Origin: Macrotrachela quadricornifera
Taxonomy: Eukaryota; Rotifera; Eurotatoria; Philodinida; Philodinidae
Direction of reading: 5' to 3'
DNA length: 64,000 nt
Assembly (NCBI GenBank): GCA_022393335.1
Contig: JAJEKB010021191.1
Location: forward strand, 1 to 64,000
Every line of letters begins with the position of its first letter. The first letter of the stretch is position 1. This document shows, in pieces, positions 1-10,695 of the stretch. A program made the position numbers and the translations under genes. The notes beneath the pieces are model-generated. The model was not told the origin of the DNA, made no database searches, and saw only the letters and a list, made by a program, of their open reading frames with translations.

Positions 1-770
1 TCAGAAAGCTAACACAACTTCAACAGCGAATGTTAGCAAGGATTACTTGAATCCGCTGCTAACTTTCCTTCCCTACTGTATTAGTATCATGTCTCGATCA
101 ATCTAACATGAAATCTTCGTTCACTTTTTTCTCCTATGATAGAATCGTTCTGAATTATACAAGTGCGAAAATTAAGTTTTTGATACGATGATAACAATGA
201 TCACAGTCAACAGCAGTAATATAGTAACAATGCAAGTAAACAGCATCGTGTGCTGTGTGAAAGAAATGATATGTCTATGTGTGATGACACAAAAAGAAAA
301 AAACTCTTTAACAATTCTATTGTTATTGAAACTTGCGACATGAGACCATTATCGACAGTTCTATCAGCATTAACACTTTATCGATGAAGTATTATAGCAA
401 ATACATAATTATTGAATACAGAAAACTATATTGACAAATTTGTTGTTGTAAATAATACAAGATCAAGGATATTTAACTATAGGACAATGAAACACGTAGA
501 ATAATGAAATACTAGGCATAAGCACAATTTCATGTATGTCACATACATGGCAACATATACTGAGATGCCATCCTATACGTATTTGATATAATTCATGATA
601 AAAGATTTACATATTAAACTTTTTCTACAGTTTTGATGTTGAATATCTTCAATTTACTCCAACAACTCAAACTAAAAATAAATTCTGTCAGCACTTCTGA
701 AAAATGAGCTTGATCAAAATTCTTTTTTTTTATTTAGAAACTTATACATTTTATTCAAATTCTTTCTTCG
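1..770. other. Non-coding stretch
   Basis: AT-rich sequence with no convincing coding frame, RNA gene or repeat structure. Its only assignable part is the 3' flank of the following minus-strand gene: on the minus strand an AATAAA poly(A) signal lies at 749-754, about 17 nt past that gene's stop codon. Confidence 0.5.
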
Positions 771-1379
771 TTAACCCTGTTTAAAAAAATACATATATCT
801 ATGATCCAAAACAGCAAGTGCCAAGAAATAGAGTGAATCGGGTACTTTATCAGAAAAGACTTCCATCTCATAATTGTTTGGTGAAAACCCCGACGAAGTG
901 GTACCTTTAAATCTAGCCAGGACTTCGCCAGTCTGTTCATCCTGCAGTTCACTGTTAGAAAAAAAATTGGTTTTCGTTGCAATCCGCTTTCCATTCCAAT
1001 TGATCGTATAATTGAATCTGAATATGTCGTGTATTACTGCGATATCTCCATCTATCCATTGATTAGAGCGACTATCGAGAATGGAAAAAATTGCCTTATA
1101 GATATCTATTATCCATTCACCTTCAAAATTTGCCACCATTTCTTCCGATGGATAAGCAATAACCATGATAGCACGAGTGTCTTCATAAGTTTTGATGCGA
1201 TATTGAATCTGTTTTTTGGTCGCATCGAGAATTGAAAATTCGGCCAGTCTATAATCAGGCAACATTTTGTCTTTTTGAAAGATGTAAGTGCGAATAGCAT
1301 GTTTTGATTGTACAGGTACAGTGATGATAGTCAATACCAACGATATGAAAGCAACACCAGCAAACGACGTCATATTCAT
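771..1379 (-). CDS. Secreted LURP-one/tubby-like domain protein (hypothetical)
   Basis: Single-exon frame of 202 aa. The first 25 or so residues form a classic signal peptide (short polar start, hydrophobic core, then PVQS before a likely cleavage site). The rest reads like a LURP-one/tubby-type beta-barrel: repeated amphipathic strands, a 'GEVLARFKG' strand and a final 'SLYFLALAVLDH' helix-like segment, which resembles the C-terminal helix seen in such domains. This family assignment is from pattern memory and is moderate only. ATG at 1379 is the first of two close ATGs (residues 1 and 3). A TATA-like box lies 40-50 bp upstream and a poly(A) signal 17 nt after the stop, so this looks like a complete gene with a very short 5' UTR. 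Function unknown; the product is probably exported. Confidence 0.7.
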   Translation of the reverse strand: MNMTSFAGVAFISLVLTIITVPVQSKHAIRTYIFQKDKMLPDYRLAEFSILDATKKQIQYRIKTYEDTRAIMVIAYPSEEMVANFEGEWIIDIYKAIFSILDSRSNQWIDGDIAVIHDIFRFNYTINWNGKRIATKTNFFSNSELQDEQTGEVLARFKGTTSSGFSPNNYEMEVFSDKVPDSLYFLALAVLDHRYMYFFKQG

Positions 1380-1416
1380 TGTAAGAAAGCGATGAGGTCG
1401 TATGTATGAGACTGCC

Positions 1417-1431
1417 GAGATTATATATATA
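1417..1431 (-). promoter_or_regulatory. TATA-like box upstream of the secreted protein gene
   Basis: A run of alternating T and A (TATATATATAA on the minus strand) sits about 40-50 bp before the ATG at 1379. If it works as a TATA box, transcription would start 10-20 bp before the ATG. The region is generally AT-rich, so chance occurrence cannot be excluded. Confidence 0.35.
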
Positions 1432-3075
1432 TCGTCAATAATGATGTTGATACTTTAGGCGAATTCTCATTATTGCCCTCATAAATCAACATAAATACAT
1501 TCTTGATAAATAGCTCTTTTGTACTATAGGAAATAATTGGGCTCTCAGTAAATGTAAGAGATGGATTATAAAAGTTTGGCTTTCTTTTTATAAAGGCGAG
1601 CACAAGAAAGTTTCCTTTGTATGAGATGAAAAAATTATTCATCGAGAATATATTAGTATCGATGTAAGAGACAGTAACGAAGAATCGCTGCAATCGTTAA
1701 TATCAATATTGACGATGAGTATTTTTTTTCTACTGTACATCAGCCAATAAGTTCTGGCTTTTGTTAATCAGTGCAGCATTTGGACTGTAGAAAAAAAACA
1801 TAAATTCGTTTCTAGAAACTGTATATCTCGTCAGGAAATGGGCTTCTCTAGAAGTTTTATTATTTTTTCTGTGAATATTAACAAGTCCGATGGTATTTTA
1901 CCTATGAAAAGTATTTCCTTGATCAAAGTAGAGTGGCAAAAAACGGTCTTGTATTAGTAAGAAATTTTTGTCGTTTTTTTATAACTTGCTAGAATAGTGA
2001 AGAAAGTTCTAGAAGTTTCGACACTAGGGGTATGTAAAGGGAGTGTAAATATCTTTCGAACAATAAAAACTACTATGGATACATAGGGTGTCCGGAAATT
2101 CGACTACCAAAAGTTTTTCCGTATATCTTTGCTATTTCACTAAACTTTACAAACAACTTTTTTTTAAATTATAGGCAAATGTACAGAGTTTAGTTATTCG
2201 AACGATGCTCCATATTGCTTAGTAAAACTATCACCTTTGGTCGAAATCGAAAATTTCGCTTTCTTTGCAAGGCTTAAATAATTCAAAACTCGATAGTCTT
2301 TTTTGTTTGATATTTTCATATGGTTACATAGAGATCATCCAACTCCACTAGAATCTGTATATCGAAAAGTTTTTAAATTGTTTCTATGAAGTGAAACTCA
2401 CAAAAACTTATTAAATGAAGTGTATTTCATATAACTCGCATGATAATGCATGGCCTACAATGATTTAAAAAATATTTTGCATGTCGATGTAGATTTTAAG
2501 AAATTTTTTGCCGATACACGCACGTCTCTAACTCTTGCGTTTGACTGGGTCAGGGGACCAAGCGGGGTCCATCTGGACCCTAGTATAGGGAATTAACATT
2601 TAACAAAAATATCTCGATATTTTCACTATTTTTAAATATCTTTCTCTCTCAATCAGGTCATGAGAATGTTTCCTCTTTTCTTTTGATATTGTTATTATCA
2701 CAGGACCATTGTGTACAATACCGTATAAGAATGATACATTTTTCTTCTCTTGCATTCTGTTGACATTCATCGATGACATGCGTCTATTTTCATTATCTCA
2801 TATTGATCTCTTCTAGTGCTTTTCTCTTGCATTCTTTTTGTACATGATGATAAATCTAGTTTATTTTCAATATTCTTGTCCAAAACTTTCACGAAGATTA
2901 TTATTGTCCCAAAATCTGTAGTATTAATATATCCGCCCATGTTTTCATGATATTCATTCTGTACAGTTTCTATCTAATTGTTAGTTGCAAGTAAATGACT
3001 AAGGACATTCAAAATGCATTGACCATTATCGATTATCGTATCATCAAGCGACTATCAGAATAATTAAGTGAAAAC
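1432..3075. other. Intergenic region, probable decayed mobile DNA
   Basis: No supportable gene. A GC-rich palindromic patch at about 2545-2590 (GGGGTCC...GGACCC) resembles the GGATCCACCGG patch inside the TTAA element at 5539-5963, and a phrase at 2088-2105 (ATAGGGTGTCCGGAAATTC) looks like a transposon end without a partner. The piggyBac and mariner remnants immediately downstream suggest this is the eroded body of such elements. Confidence 0.35.
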
Positions 3076-3219
3076 TTTACACAATCAAAACGTAAATGAT
3101 GTTTGTTTTGTGATCGTTCTAAAGATAGAAAAGTTCGAAATAAATGTTATCATTGTTCAGAACCGGTTTGTGATGAGCACTCTATTCAGCGAATTTTTTG
3201 TATTAAATGTTGTAAATAA
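3076..3219 (+). pseudogene. piggyBac transposase C-terminal cysteine-rich domain, relic
   Basis: A frame ending at a TAA (3217-3219) encodes a Cys/His pattern typical of the C-terminal zinc-binding tail of piggyBac transposases: C-L-F-C, then K-C-Y-H-C, then V-C-D-E-H, then F-C-I-K-C-C. One in-frame TGA (3097-3099) sits just before the first cysteine, where a CGA arginine codon is likely ancestral. No catalytic domain is recognisable upstream, so this is a fragment. It fits with the TTAA-flanked miniature elements at 5539-5963 and 12129-12521. Confidence 0.6.
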
Positions 3220-3339
3220 AGAAAAATTATAATTCTAATAGTTACTTTACAAGACTAAAGAGAAAAACAATCTAATTTTCGTAAGAATACCGGCCCACCG
3301 ATCAACTATCAATGGCTTTACTCTATTACCAGTAATTAG

Positions 3340-3700
3340 ACTGAATTGTAGCACAACTTCAGGGGAAGTAGGATAGAATTTATTTTTTGCATGACAATAT
3401 CAGACTTCGTATTGGAAAATTGACGCGTGGAAAGTTATTGGAGCTCGGATAGGTTATGGTTCCACATCCATCTTATTCTCCAGACTTGATTCCTACCGAC
3501 TACAATTTGTTCTGTTTTCTTTCCAGCCATTTGAAAGAGAAAAAGTTCGATGCCAAAAACGAGCTGGAAATGGACTCCCTCAACTTTTTGATCAAAAGTC
3601 GTAAGACTTCTAGGAACGCAGAATCCTTTCTCTACCAGAGCGTTGACGACAATTCATAGATAGTAATAGAGCATACATTATTGAAAGCTAGTTGGATTCT
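3340..3700 (+). pseudogene. mariner-type transposase C-terminal half, relic
   Basis: The frame reads HDN (from 3390), then a 'KLTRGKLLELG' stretch, an in-frame TAG at 3450-3452 (tryptophan in intact mariner), then 'HPSYSPDLIPTDY'. Exactly 34 residues separate the aspartate of HDN from that of the final 'TDY', which is the D,D34D spacing of the mariner family. The frame then runs through a diverged C-terminus ('HLKEKKF') to a stop at 3659. The N-terminal half and the terminal repeats are not recognisable. Dead copy. Confidence 0.7.
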
Positions 3701-4098
3701 TGATATTAAAAACTTTTCAAAAAATAACCACAAAAATTTCTTAGATAGAGAATATCATACAGAGAGATACAGCAAAAAAATGCTAGCGCGTTGTACAAAT
3801 AAAAAAACAATGAGTGTCATTCAAAAGGACGTCATTGTTCTTTTACAAATCTAATTCTCCTTATCACGTCAGTATATTGTAATGTTCGATGTTATATCGC
3901 AAAAAGTTGACATAAAAAGGTTCACATAATAGCATGATGTATTATTACTTTAGGAAATTAACATTATAACTCAGTAGTTTAAACGTTAAAACAACAATTC
4001 TTATCTTCGATGGTAAAGATAAAGTGTATATGATAAGAAAGAAAAATGAAAGTACGATTATTTTTAGTACTATATTCTTCTATTATTTGCATAGAACA

Positions 4099-5273
4099 AT
4101 GTCTGAAATCGAGAAAAAAGGTAAGTTTTAATAAAAAAATTCAATAGATAATATATTTATGTTAATATAAAAGATTCAAAAAAGATTCGTGCTAGAGATC
4201 TTGGTATTCCATTTGATGGTAAACCTGGTAAATACAATGCAATAACTGATGTTGATGGTGTTGAAGTTGGTTATAGCACACTTATTCAAGGAGATTCAAT
4301 TAGAACAGGTGTAACAGCCATCTTTCCACGTGGTACAGAGAAAGCTTTACAAACATTACCCTGTTTTGCAAATTGGTTTTGTTTAAATGGTAATGGTGAA
4401 ATGATTGGTACACATTGGGTTACAGAATTTGGTATTGTTACAACCCCTATTTTACTTACAAATTCAAATAATATTGGAATTTGTCAAGAATCAGTTATTA
4501 AATGGTTTGTAGAAAAAAATAATCCTATTCCAATAGTTGATATTTTCCAAGTAAGTTCACCAATTGTAGCTGAAACATGGGATGGATATTTAAATGATAT
4601 TAATGGTTTTCATATAAAAGAACAACATGTATTTGAAGCATTAAATAATGCTAAACAATCTGGTTTAATAGTTCAAGAAGGAAATGTTGGAGGTGGAACA
4701 GGTATGGTATCTTTTGGTTTTAAAGGTGGAACTGGAACAAGTTCAAGAATAGTAGAAAATTTAAATTATACAGTTGGTGTTTTAGTACAAGCCAATTTTG
4801 GTCGAAAAAAACAATTAATTATTGCAGGTGTTCCTGTTGGTAAAGAATTATTAAAAATAGAAGAAAAAAATAGTATTCCAGATAAAGATGTTGGATCTAT
4901 TATTGTTATATTAGCTACAGATGCTCCACTATTACCACATCAATTAAAACGGTTAGCAATTAGAATTTCACTTGGAATAGGAAGGTTAGGTAGTATAAGT
5001 GGAGATTCATCAGGTGATTTATTCTTAGCATTTTCAACAGCTAATATCCAGAATGCAACATCAACAACAAATATTGCAGAATTTTTACGAAATGATCAGA
5101 TAGATCCATTATTTGAAGCAACTATTCAATGTGTTGAAGAAGCTATAGTTAATGCAATGATAGCAGCTGAAACAATGACAGGATATAAAGATACTACAGT
5201 GGAAGCTATTTCACATCAAAATTTAATTAATATATTAAAAAAATACAATAGACTTAATGATTTAAATGATTAA
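4099..5273 (+). CDS. DmpA/P1 (S58) family aminopeptidase
   Basis: Two exons (4099-4120 and 4174-5273) joined by a 53-bp GT-AG intron (5' GTAAGT, phase 1) give 373 aa, the usual family length. Members are N-terminal-nucleophile peptidases that cleave D- or beta-amino acid N-termini from peptides after autoproteolysis into two chains. Residues 13-50 (RARDLGIPFDGKPGKYNAI, then DVDGVEVGY) are the family start, followed by 'CFANWFCLNGNGEMIG' and 'GNVGGGTGM'. The 'KGGTGTSSR' block (about residues 192-200) is where the new N-terminal serine or threonine nucleophile is released. No signal peptide or membrane segment, so probably cytosolic. An AATAAA lies about 50 bp after the stop. The family is mostly bacterial and fungal; with an intron and AT-rich codons like the neighbours, this looks like an old, domesticated transfer (inference). 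Apparently intact. Confidence 0.92.
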
Positions 5274-5538
5274 TATTTTATCAATATCATTTCATACTTT
5301 TTAACTTTGAACTAAAAGACAAGAAATAAATTACATTGATGACATAAATTGAATTTTGGAGATTTAATTGTTAATTAAATAAAATATTATGAGAATAATA
5401 ATAGAAAATTAAGGAAAAACGAAATAGTAAATAATGACATCAGAATACGAGTCTTAATAAGGCAGATAATTTTGCAGATGATCAATTATTCTCAGAAAGA
5501 AAATATAATCTATTATATATGAGTCATGTTTACGTTTT

Positions 5539-5963
5539 TTAACACATTCACCACGATTCAAATTCCATAGAAACTAACATCTTTAAATAGGTTTTATTAG
5601 AAAACAAACAATAAACTTTACGATGTATATTGTAGAGCGTTTCACACTGCATCTTGTGCTATATTTTGTTTTTTCTTACGAAATAATATTAGGTGATAAA
5701 AAGACGCAACAAGAAAAATGAAATTTCACATTCGTGCAGAAAAAATGACCGTTTCGCAACTTTGAGAACTAGTTACACACAGTTTTACTTTCTTTAAAAA
5801 GAAAAATTACACCATTAAAATAAGCTTTACTATGGGGATTGTAGAGCTTTTCACGCTGAATCTTATGGTATATGTTGCTTTTTTAATAAAACGTATTTAA
5901 AGATTAAAATATGAAATGCAAAGTGGGATCCACCGGTAGACCCCATCATGGTGAATGTGTTAA
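5539..5963. mobile_element. TTAA-flanked piggyBac-like MITE
   Basis: About 425 bp bounded by inverted repeats TTAACACATTCACCA at 5539 and GGTGAATGTGTTAA ending at 5963. The TTAA at each end is the target duplication expected of piggyBac. No transposase. Inside are two diverged direct copies (about 5635 and 5838) of a motif that also occurs in the foldback elements at 32.5-34.6 kb, and a palindromic GGATCCACCGG patch near the right end. Confidence 0.6.
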
Positions 5964-7086
5964 CATCTTAGATTTGATAGATTCAGTGGGAATATAATTA
6001 CACACGATTGCTCGAGTCTTTACCCTTGTATTGATTTCAGTTCAAGCTTTATTAATAAAAAGATTTTTTTTTTGTCAAATTACTTCGCGTATTCCAATCT
6101 CAACCTAATTCTCATGTCAACTGTGACATATATATCGGTGCTTGTAAAGATAAAAAGTAGCTTTTTCGTTGATATTCCGCTTAATTTTGCTATAAAATTT
6201 CTCCAAAAAAACTAAACGATTACCAGAACAAAAACTAACATCAGGCATACACTGCGCTTCTCACTAGCTTTCAGCAACGATGTTGCACAAACGTCTGGCC
6301 TAATCTTCGCATCACTGTAATGATCGTTCATTAATTGAAGAAAACTTTCTCGGTGAAACAACAAGCAAATATTCCTACCACAAAAAATTGCAGAAAAACA
6401 CAAAAGCACCCTTATTGAATGGTCCAGAACCCCTTTTCAACCCAACTCTCTCTACCACGCAACCGTGATACTCCATACACCCACGTAAATTCTGAAAACA
6501 TTTCTCAAATATTGCGAAAAGCAAAAACCTCGCTCGTACACTGCACTAGCCATACGATATTCTCAAAGATGCGAGAAATGACAACATACACAAAACTGAT
6601 TCCGTGGCCCTTCAACTTCAACCTGCGATTCCAATCTGTAATAATTAACTATGATGCATTTGATGTCAATTTGAGTAGAAGATAATGATGATCGGTTGGA
6701 TACTATTGTATCCGGTTATTGAGAGAACTTATCGAAATTTTAATCAGGAATCGCCCTGGAAACGAGTGCCGTAACCGGGCAGTATCTCCAGGTTTCGTAA
6801 TATGCTGGAATTTAGCTTTAGAACGGAGACGGGAATCAGTATGAGAATTCACCGGATGAAATCCGTCGGGAATTGTATGGTTTCCTTTGGCTTCCTTTCT
6901 ATGGCCTATTACACGGGTGGTAAATAGAAACGGCTGGATTTTTTCCGGTAGCTTTCCAATCATTTCTGGTCGGATATGGCCGGTAAGATATCGGAAGAAT
7001 CCGGTGAGTTTCGATTCGGAATACTGCTTTTATGAAATTTCGGGAACTACATGGAACAGGTCGTTTCCTTGCCGTACTGTTGGACC
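5964..7086. other. Intergenic region with a GC-richer degenerate repeat block
   Basis: No supportable gene. From about 6700 to 7080 the sequence is GC-richer and full of scattered ATTCCGG, TCCGG and CGGAAT words, resembling the block at 39440-40340. It is the insertion site of the hAT element: the 8-bp target GTTGGACC lies at 7079-7086. Confidence 0.4.
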
Positions 7087-10000
7087 TAGTGGCGTAGCCA
7101 GGGGGGGAGCTTGGGGGAGCTGAGCTCCCCCTAGAAACTTCTGAGCTCCCCCTAGAAACTTTTGAGCTCCTTCTAGAAACTTTCGAGTTTCCTCTGAAAA
7201 GTTCGAGCTTGATGCAGACTGTTAGATTTTTAATAATTTTTTCTTAACATTTTCGCACAAGATATGCCTGATTTTCACGTGTGATTACCATTTATTCTCA
7301 TTATTTAAAACAATGACATCTATCGATAGAAATTACAGGAAGATTTATAAAAGTTTTCTGAATGAAATAATTCGATTTTGTTGTATTCGAGAAATCTTTT
7401 GTTCAACTATAGACAAACATGATAAATTTTATTTGAGTAGACTGTATACAAAGCCGATAAAGGTATTTTTCTCGATGCTACTGGTCTTAAATGATAGACT
7501 AATAGAAATATTTCGATAATCACGAAAGAACGAACGAACAAGTGTTTCTCTTATAAAATAAAATATTAATTCTAAAAAAAATATCTAAACAGTAAAGATT
7601 CATATGGAAAATAGAAACTGTTGTAAACGAAATGCTACTCTTGATAGTTTCGTTATATCAAGTAAAAAATCTCGAGATAGTAATAATAGTTTAAACTGTA
7701 CTTCGAATGACTCATGTTCATCATCAACATCATCTTCTATTTCGAACAAAACCAATGATTTAACCATCTCTCATCATATTTTAATTGATGTATGTACGAC
7801 TTCTACGAATTCATCTTCAACTGCTGATGACCCGTCACCAAAAACTTTATCAAAAATTTTTCCTACTGATATTAGCCAGTCGAGTCGAGATTCACCATCA
7901 CAACCACATTTAGCTGTTTATCCTGTTGATAAAGAGAATCGATCATTTCAAGTTAAATGGTATGTCAACCGTCCATGGCTAGAATATTCAATAGAATTGG
8001 ATTGTACTTTTTGTTACTATTGTCGTCATTTTTCTCAATCCAGCACGCCAACACGAAATCAACGAGATGCCTTTACAACATGTGGTTTTAATAATTGGAA
8101 AAGGGCTTTAGCAAGTGATCGAGGTTTTGATAAACATGTTAAAAGCCAAGCACATATAACATCATCAACAAATTTTTCTGAATATCAATTACGTCAAAAG
8201 ACAAATGCAAGTGTACTTAATGTTCTTGAAAAATCAAGAGTTGAACAAATACGTTATAATCGTCAGAAATTAATAAAAATCAGTTCGGCAATTTTACTAT
8301 GTGCTAAACAATTAATAGGTCTTCGAGGACATGACGAAAGTATTGAGTAAGTAATTAGAGTATCATAATATTCATTTTCAATATATAAATTAAACAAATG
8401 TATTCTTTTTTATTAGTTCACTTAATCGTGGTAATCTGATTGAAGTATTAAAATGGTCGGCTAAAACTGATCCATTAGCTAGAGCTGTATTAGAGGAGAG
8501 TGCAGGTAATGCTACATATTTGTCGCCTCAAATTCAAAATGAATTATTGCATATAATGGCTAATCAAATACGTAATAATATTGCTGAAAAGGTAAGACAA
8601 AAATGTTTCTAATTGTAGTTTGATTAAAAACCTATAAAGTTTATGTATATGTTGTAATCGATTTGAATTAGTTAAATTATCAGCTTTACCTTCGCTTCAT
8701 CACTGTGTCATGCATTTTGTTGTTTTAGGTGAATGGAAATGTATATGTGTTATTAGCTGATGAAGCAACAGATGTTAGTCATAATAAACAATTATCTATT
8801 TGTCTTCGTGTGGTTGATGAACAATGGCAGATAAAAGAATTCTTTATGGGATTTATTCGTCTTCATCGATTTGATGCTGTTACTTTAGCAAAAGAGATTA
8901 GTGATTTTTTGAACAAACATAACATTCCTCTCTCAATGTGTATAGCTCAGTGCTACGATGGGTATATTAAAGATAAACTGGGCGTTTAGGTTCCGTGATC
9001 TTTCATATTTCCTTCTTTAGAGCATCGGTGATGTCAGGAGATGAAAATGGAGTGCATATAATTTTGCAACGGCAGTTTATGCCAAAAGCCATATATATTC
9101 ATTGTATGGCTCATCGTATAAATCTAGTCGTTTGTGATGTTTGCTCGGTTGTACCGTATATTGATGAATTCTTTTCTATCATTTCTAAAATTCATACTTA
9201 TTTTACAGCATCAGGTGTTACTAATCGTTATTTTTCTGAAGCACAGAAATTATTAGAATTAGGTAAAGAGATTTAAATTGATCACATTTTTCATATAGCT
9301 TTACTTGTATTTTTTAATTAGATACAATTTTAACATTAAAAAAATGGGGAAACACTCGTTGGGATTCGAGATTTAAATCAATTGATTCAATTAAATGTAA
9401 TTATTCAGCACTTATTGCAGCATTGACAGATTTGATACATGATGGTGGTAGTCGTGCTGTTGATGCACAAGGTTTGCTCCTGGTTGTGAAAGATTCAATG
9501 TTTATAATTGCTATGTTTATTTTACATCGTTTACTTGGACCAATTAAAATTCTTTCAGATCAGTTAAAGGGTACATTCATTTTTTCTTGAGAATAAGACA
9601 GCAGAATTTCCTTTTTGATTTTTTATTCCAAAGGAGTATGTGTTGATCTTGGTAGTGCACAGAATCTTATTACAACTATTTGTGAACAACTAAACCTCAT
9701 GAGAGACGAACAGTTATTTACAGAATTATATCATCAAGCAGTTACATTTTGTAATGAAAATGGAATCGATATGAATGCATCTGTTAAAATAAGACGTCCA
9801 AAAACAATTCCAGAACGTTTTAAAGATTGTATTGTTACAACAACACTTGGACATCGAGATTATGACATAAGTGAAGCATATTTTCGAAGAACAATGTATT
9901 TCCCAACAATTGATTCTATTTTAATTGAATTAAATGAACGCTTCTCTAGTCATAATCTTCAAATAGCAAATAGTATTGCATCATTATCTCCAACAAATGG

Positions 10001-10563
10001 AAAATTTTTAGATGTGGAAATGTTACAACCATTAATTGATCATTTGTCATTAGAAAAAAATATGATACATAACGAAATTTCTGTGATAAAACCTATGATT
10101 AAAAATTCTAAATTATCAACTGTGCTCGATGTACTTCATGAATTAAAACCTATGAAACAAGCCTTTCCTACAGCTGTTGCTTTGATTAAAGGTGGTTTAA
10201 CATTTCCTGTGTCATCTGTCTCATGTGAGAGAACCTTTTCGAAAATGAAGTTGATAAAAACTTATGCAAGAAATTCAATGGGTGATGAAAGACTTAGCGA
10301 TCTTAGTGTGTTAGCTATTGAAAGAGAATTCGACATAGATTTCGATAAAGTTGTTGATGTGTTCGCTGCAAAACACATAAATAGTAGAATTATGTTGATA
10401 TAATTAAGTTATTCTGTAATAAATATAGAACCATGAACTGTATATTTACTGATTTATATATAAAGAATACTTAAATAATAAGTGATTGAATCAAATAAAA
10501 GAACACAAAGAACCGTATATGGAGCTCCGCTCCCCCTAGACCAAAATCCTGGTTACGCCGCTA
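7087..10563 (+). mobile_element. Full-length hAT transposon
   Basis: 3,477 bp. The left end reads TAGTGGCGTAGCCAGG and the right end, reversed, reads TAGCGGCGTAACCAGG; both are followed by GGGGGAGC(T/G)GAGCTCC-type subterminal sequence. The flanks carry an identical 8-bp duplication, GTTGGACC (7079-7086 and 10564-10571), the target size of the hAT superfamily. The element encloses one intron-containing transposase gene with an open frame. A perfect target duplication together with an uninterrupted gene points to a recent, possibly still active, insertion. Its right end is about 130 bp from the stop codon of the GST gene. Confidence 0.93.
7604..10403 (+). CDS. hAT transposase (TTF zinc finger, hATC dimerisation)
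   Basis: Six exons (7604-8346, 8417-8591, 8729-8961, 9021-9262, 9322-9570, 9634-10403) with GT-AG introns of 70, 137, 59, 59 and 63 bp join in frame to 803 aa. Order: Ser/Thr-rich N-terminus (1-105); TTF-type zinc finger (about 115-185, cysteines 134, 137, 140 and 160, ending in a QAH); a DUF4371-like RNase H-fold region with LLADEATD (D317 and D321 in the first acidic motif) and CYDGASVMSG (D383); and a C-terminal hATC dimerisation domain with SCERTFS (E746). These are the D-D-E positions expected of hAT enzymes, which cut and paste DNA and leave 8-bp duplications. The ZMYM-like hAT type is the best match. No stop or frameshift seen. ATG 7604 is the first in frame; about 500 bp of 5' untranslated sequence precedes it within the element. 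Confidence 0.92.
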
Positions 10564-10695
10564 GTTGGACCTGAGATGTTGAGAAAGAGAATAAATTTTT
10601 TCGAACTTTATCATTTATTTAATCTTAAAAATTTTATAACGCATAGAATGGTTTATAAGATTTAACTCAATAGATTTCATAAAAAGATGTCCTTA

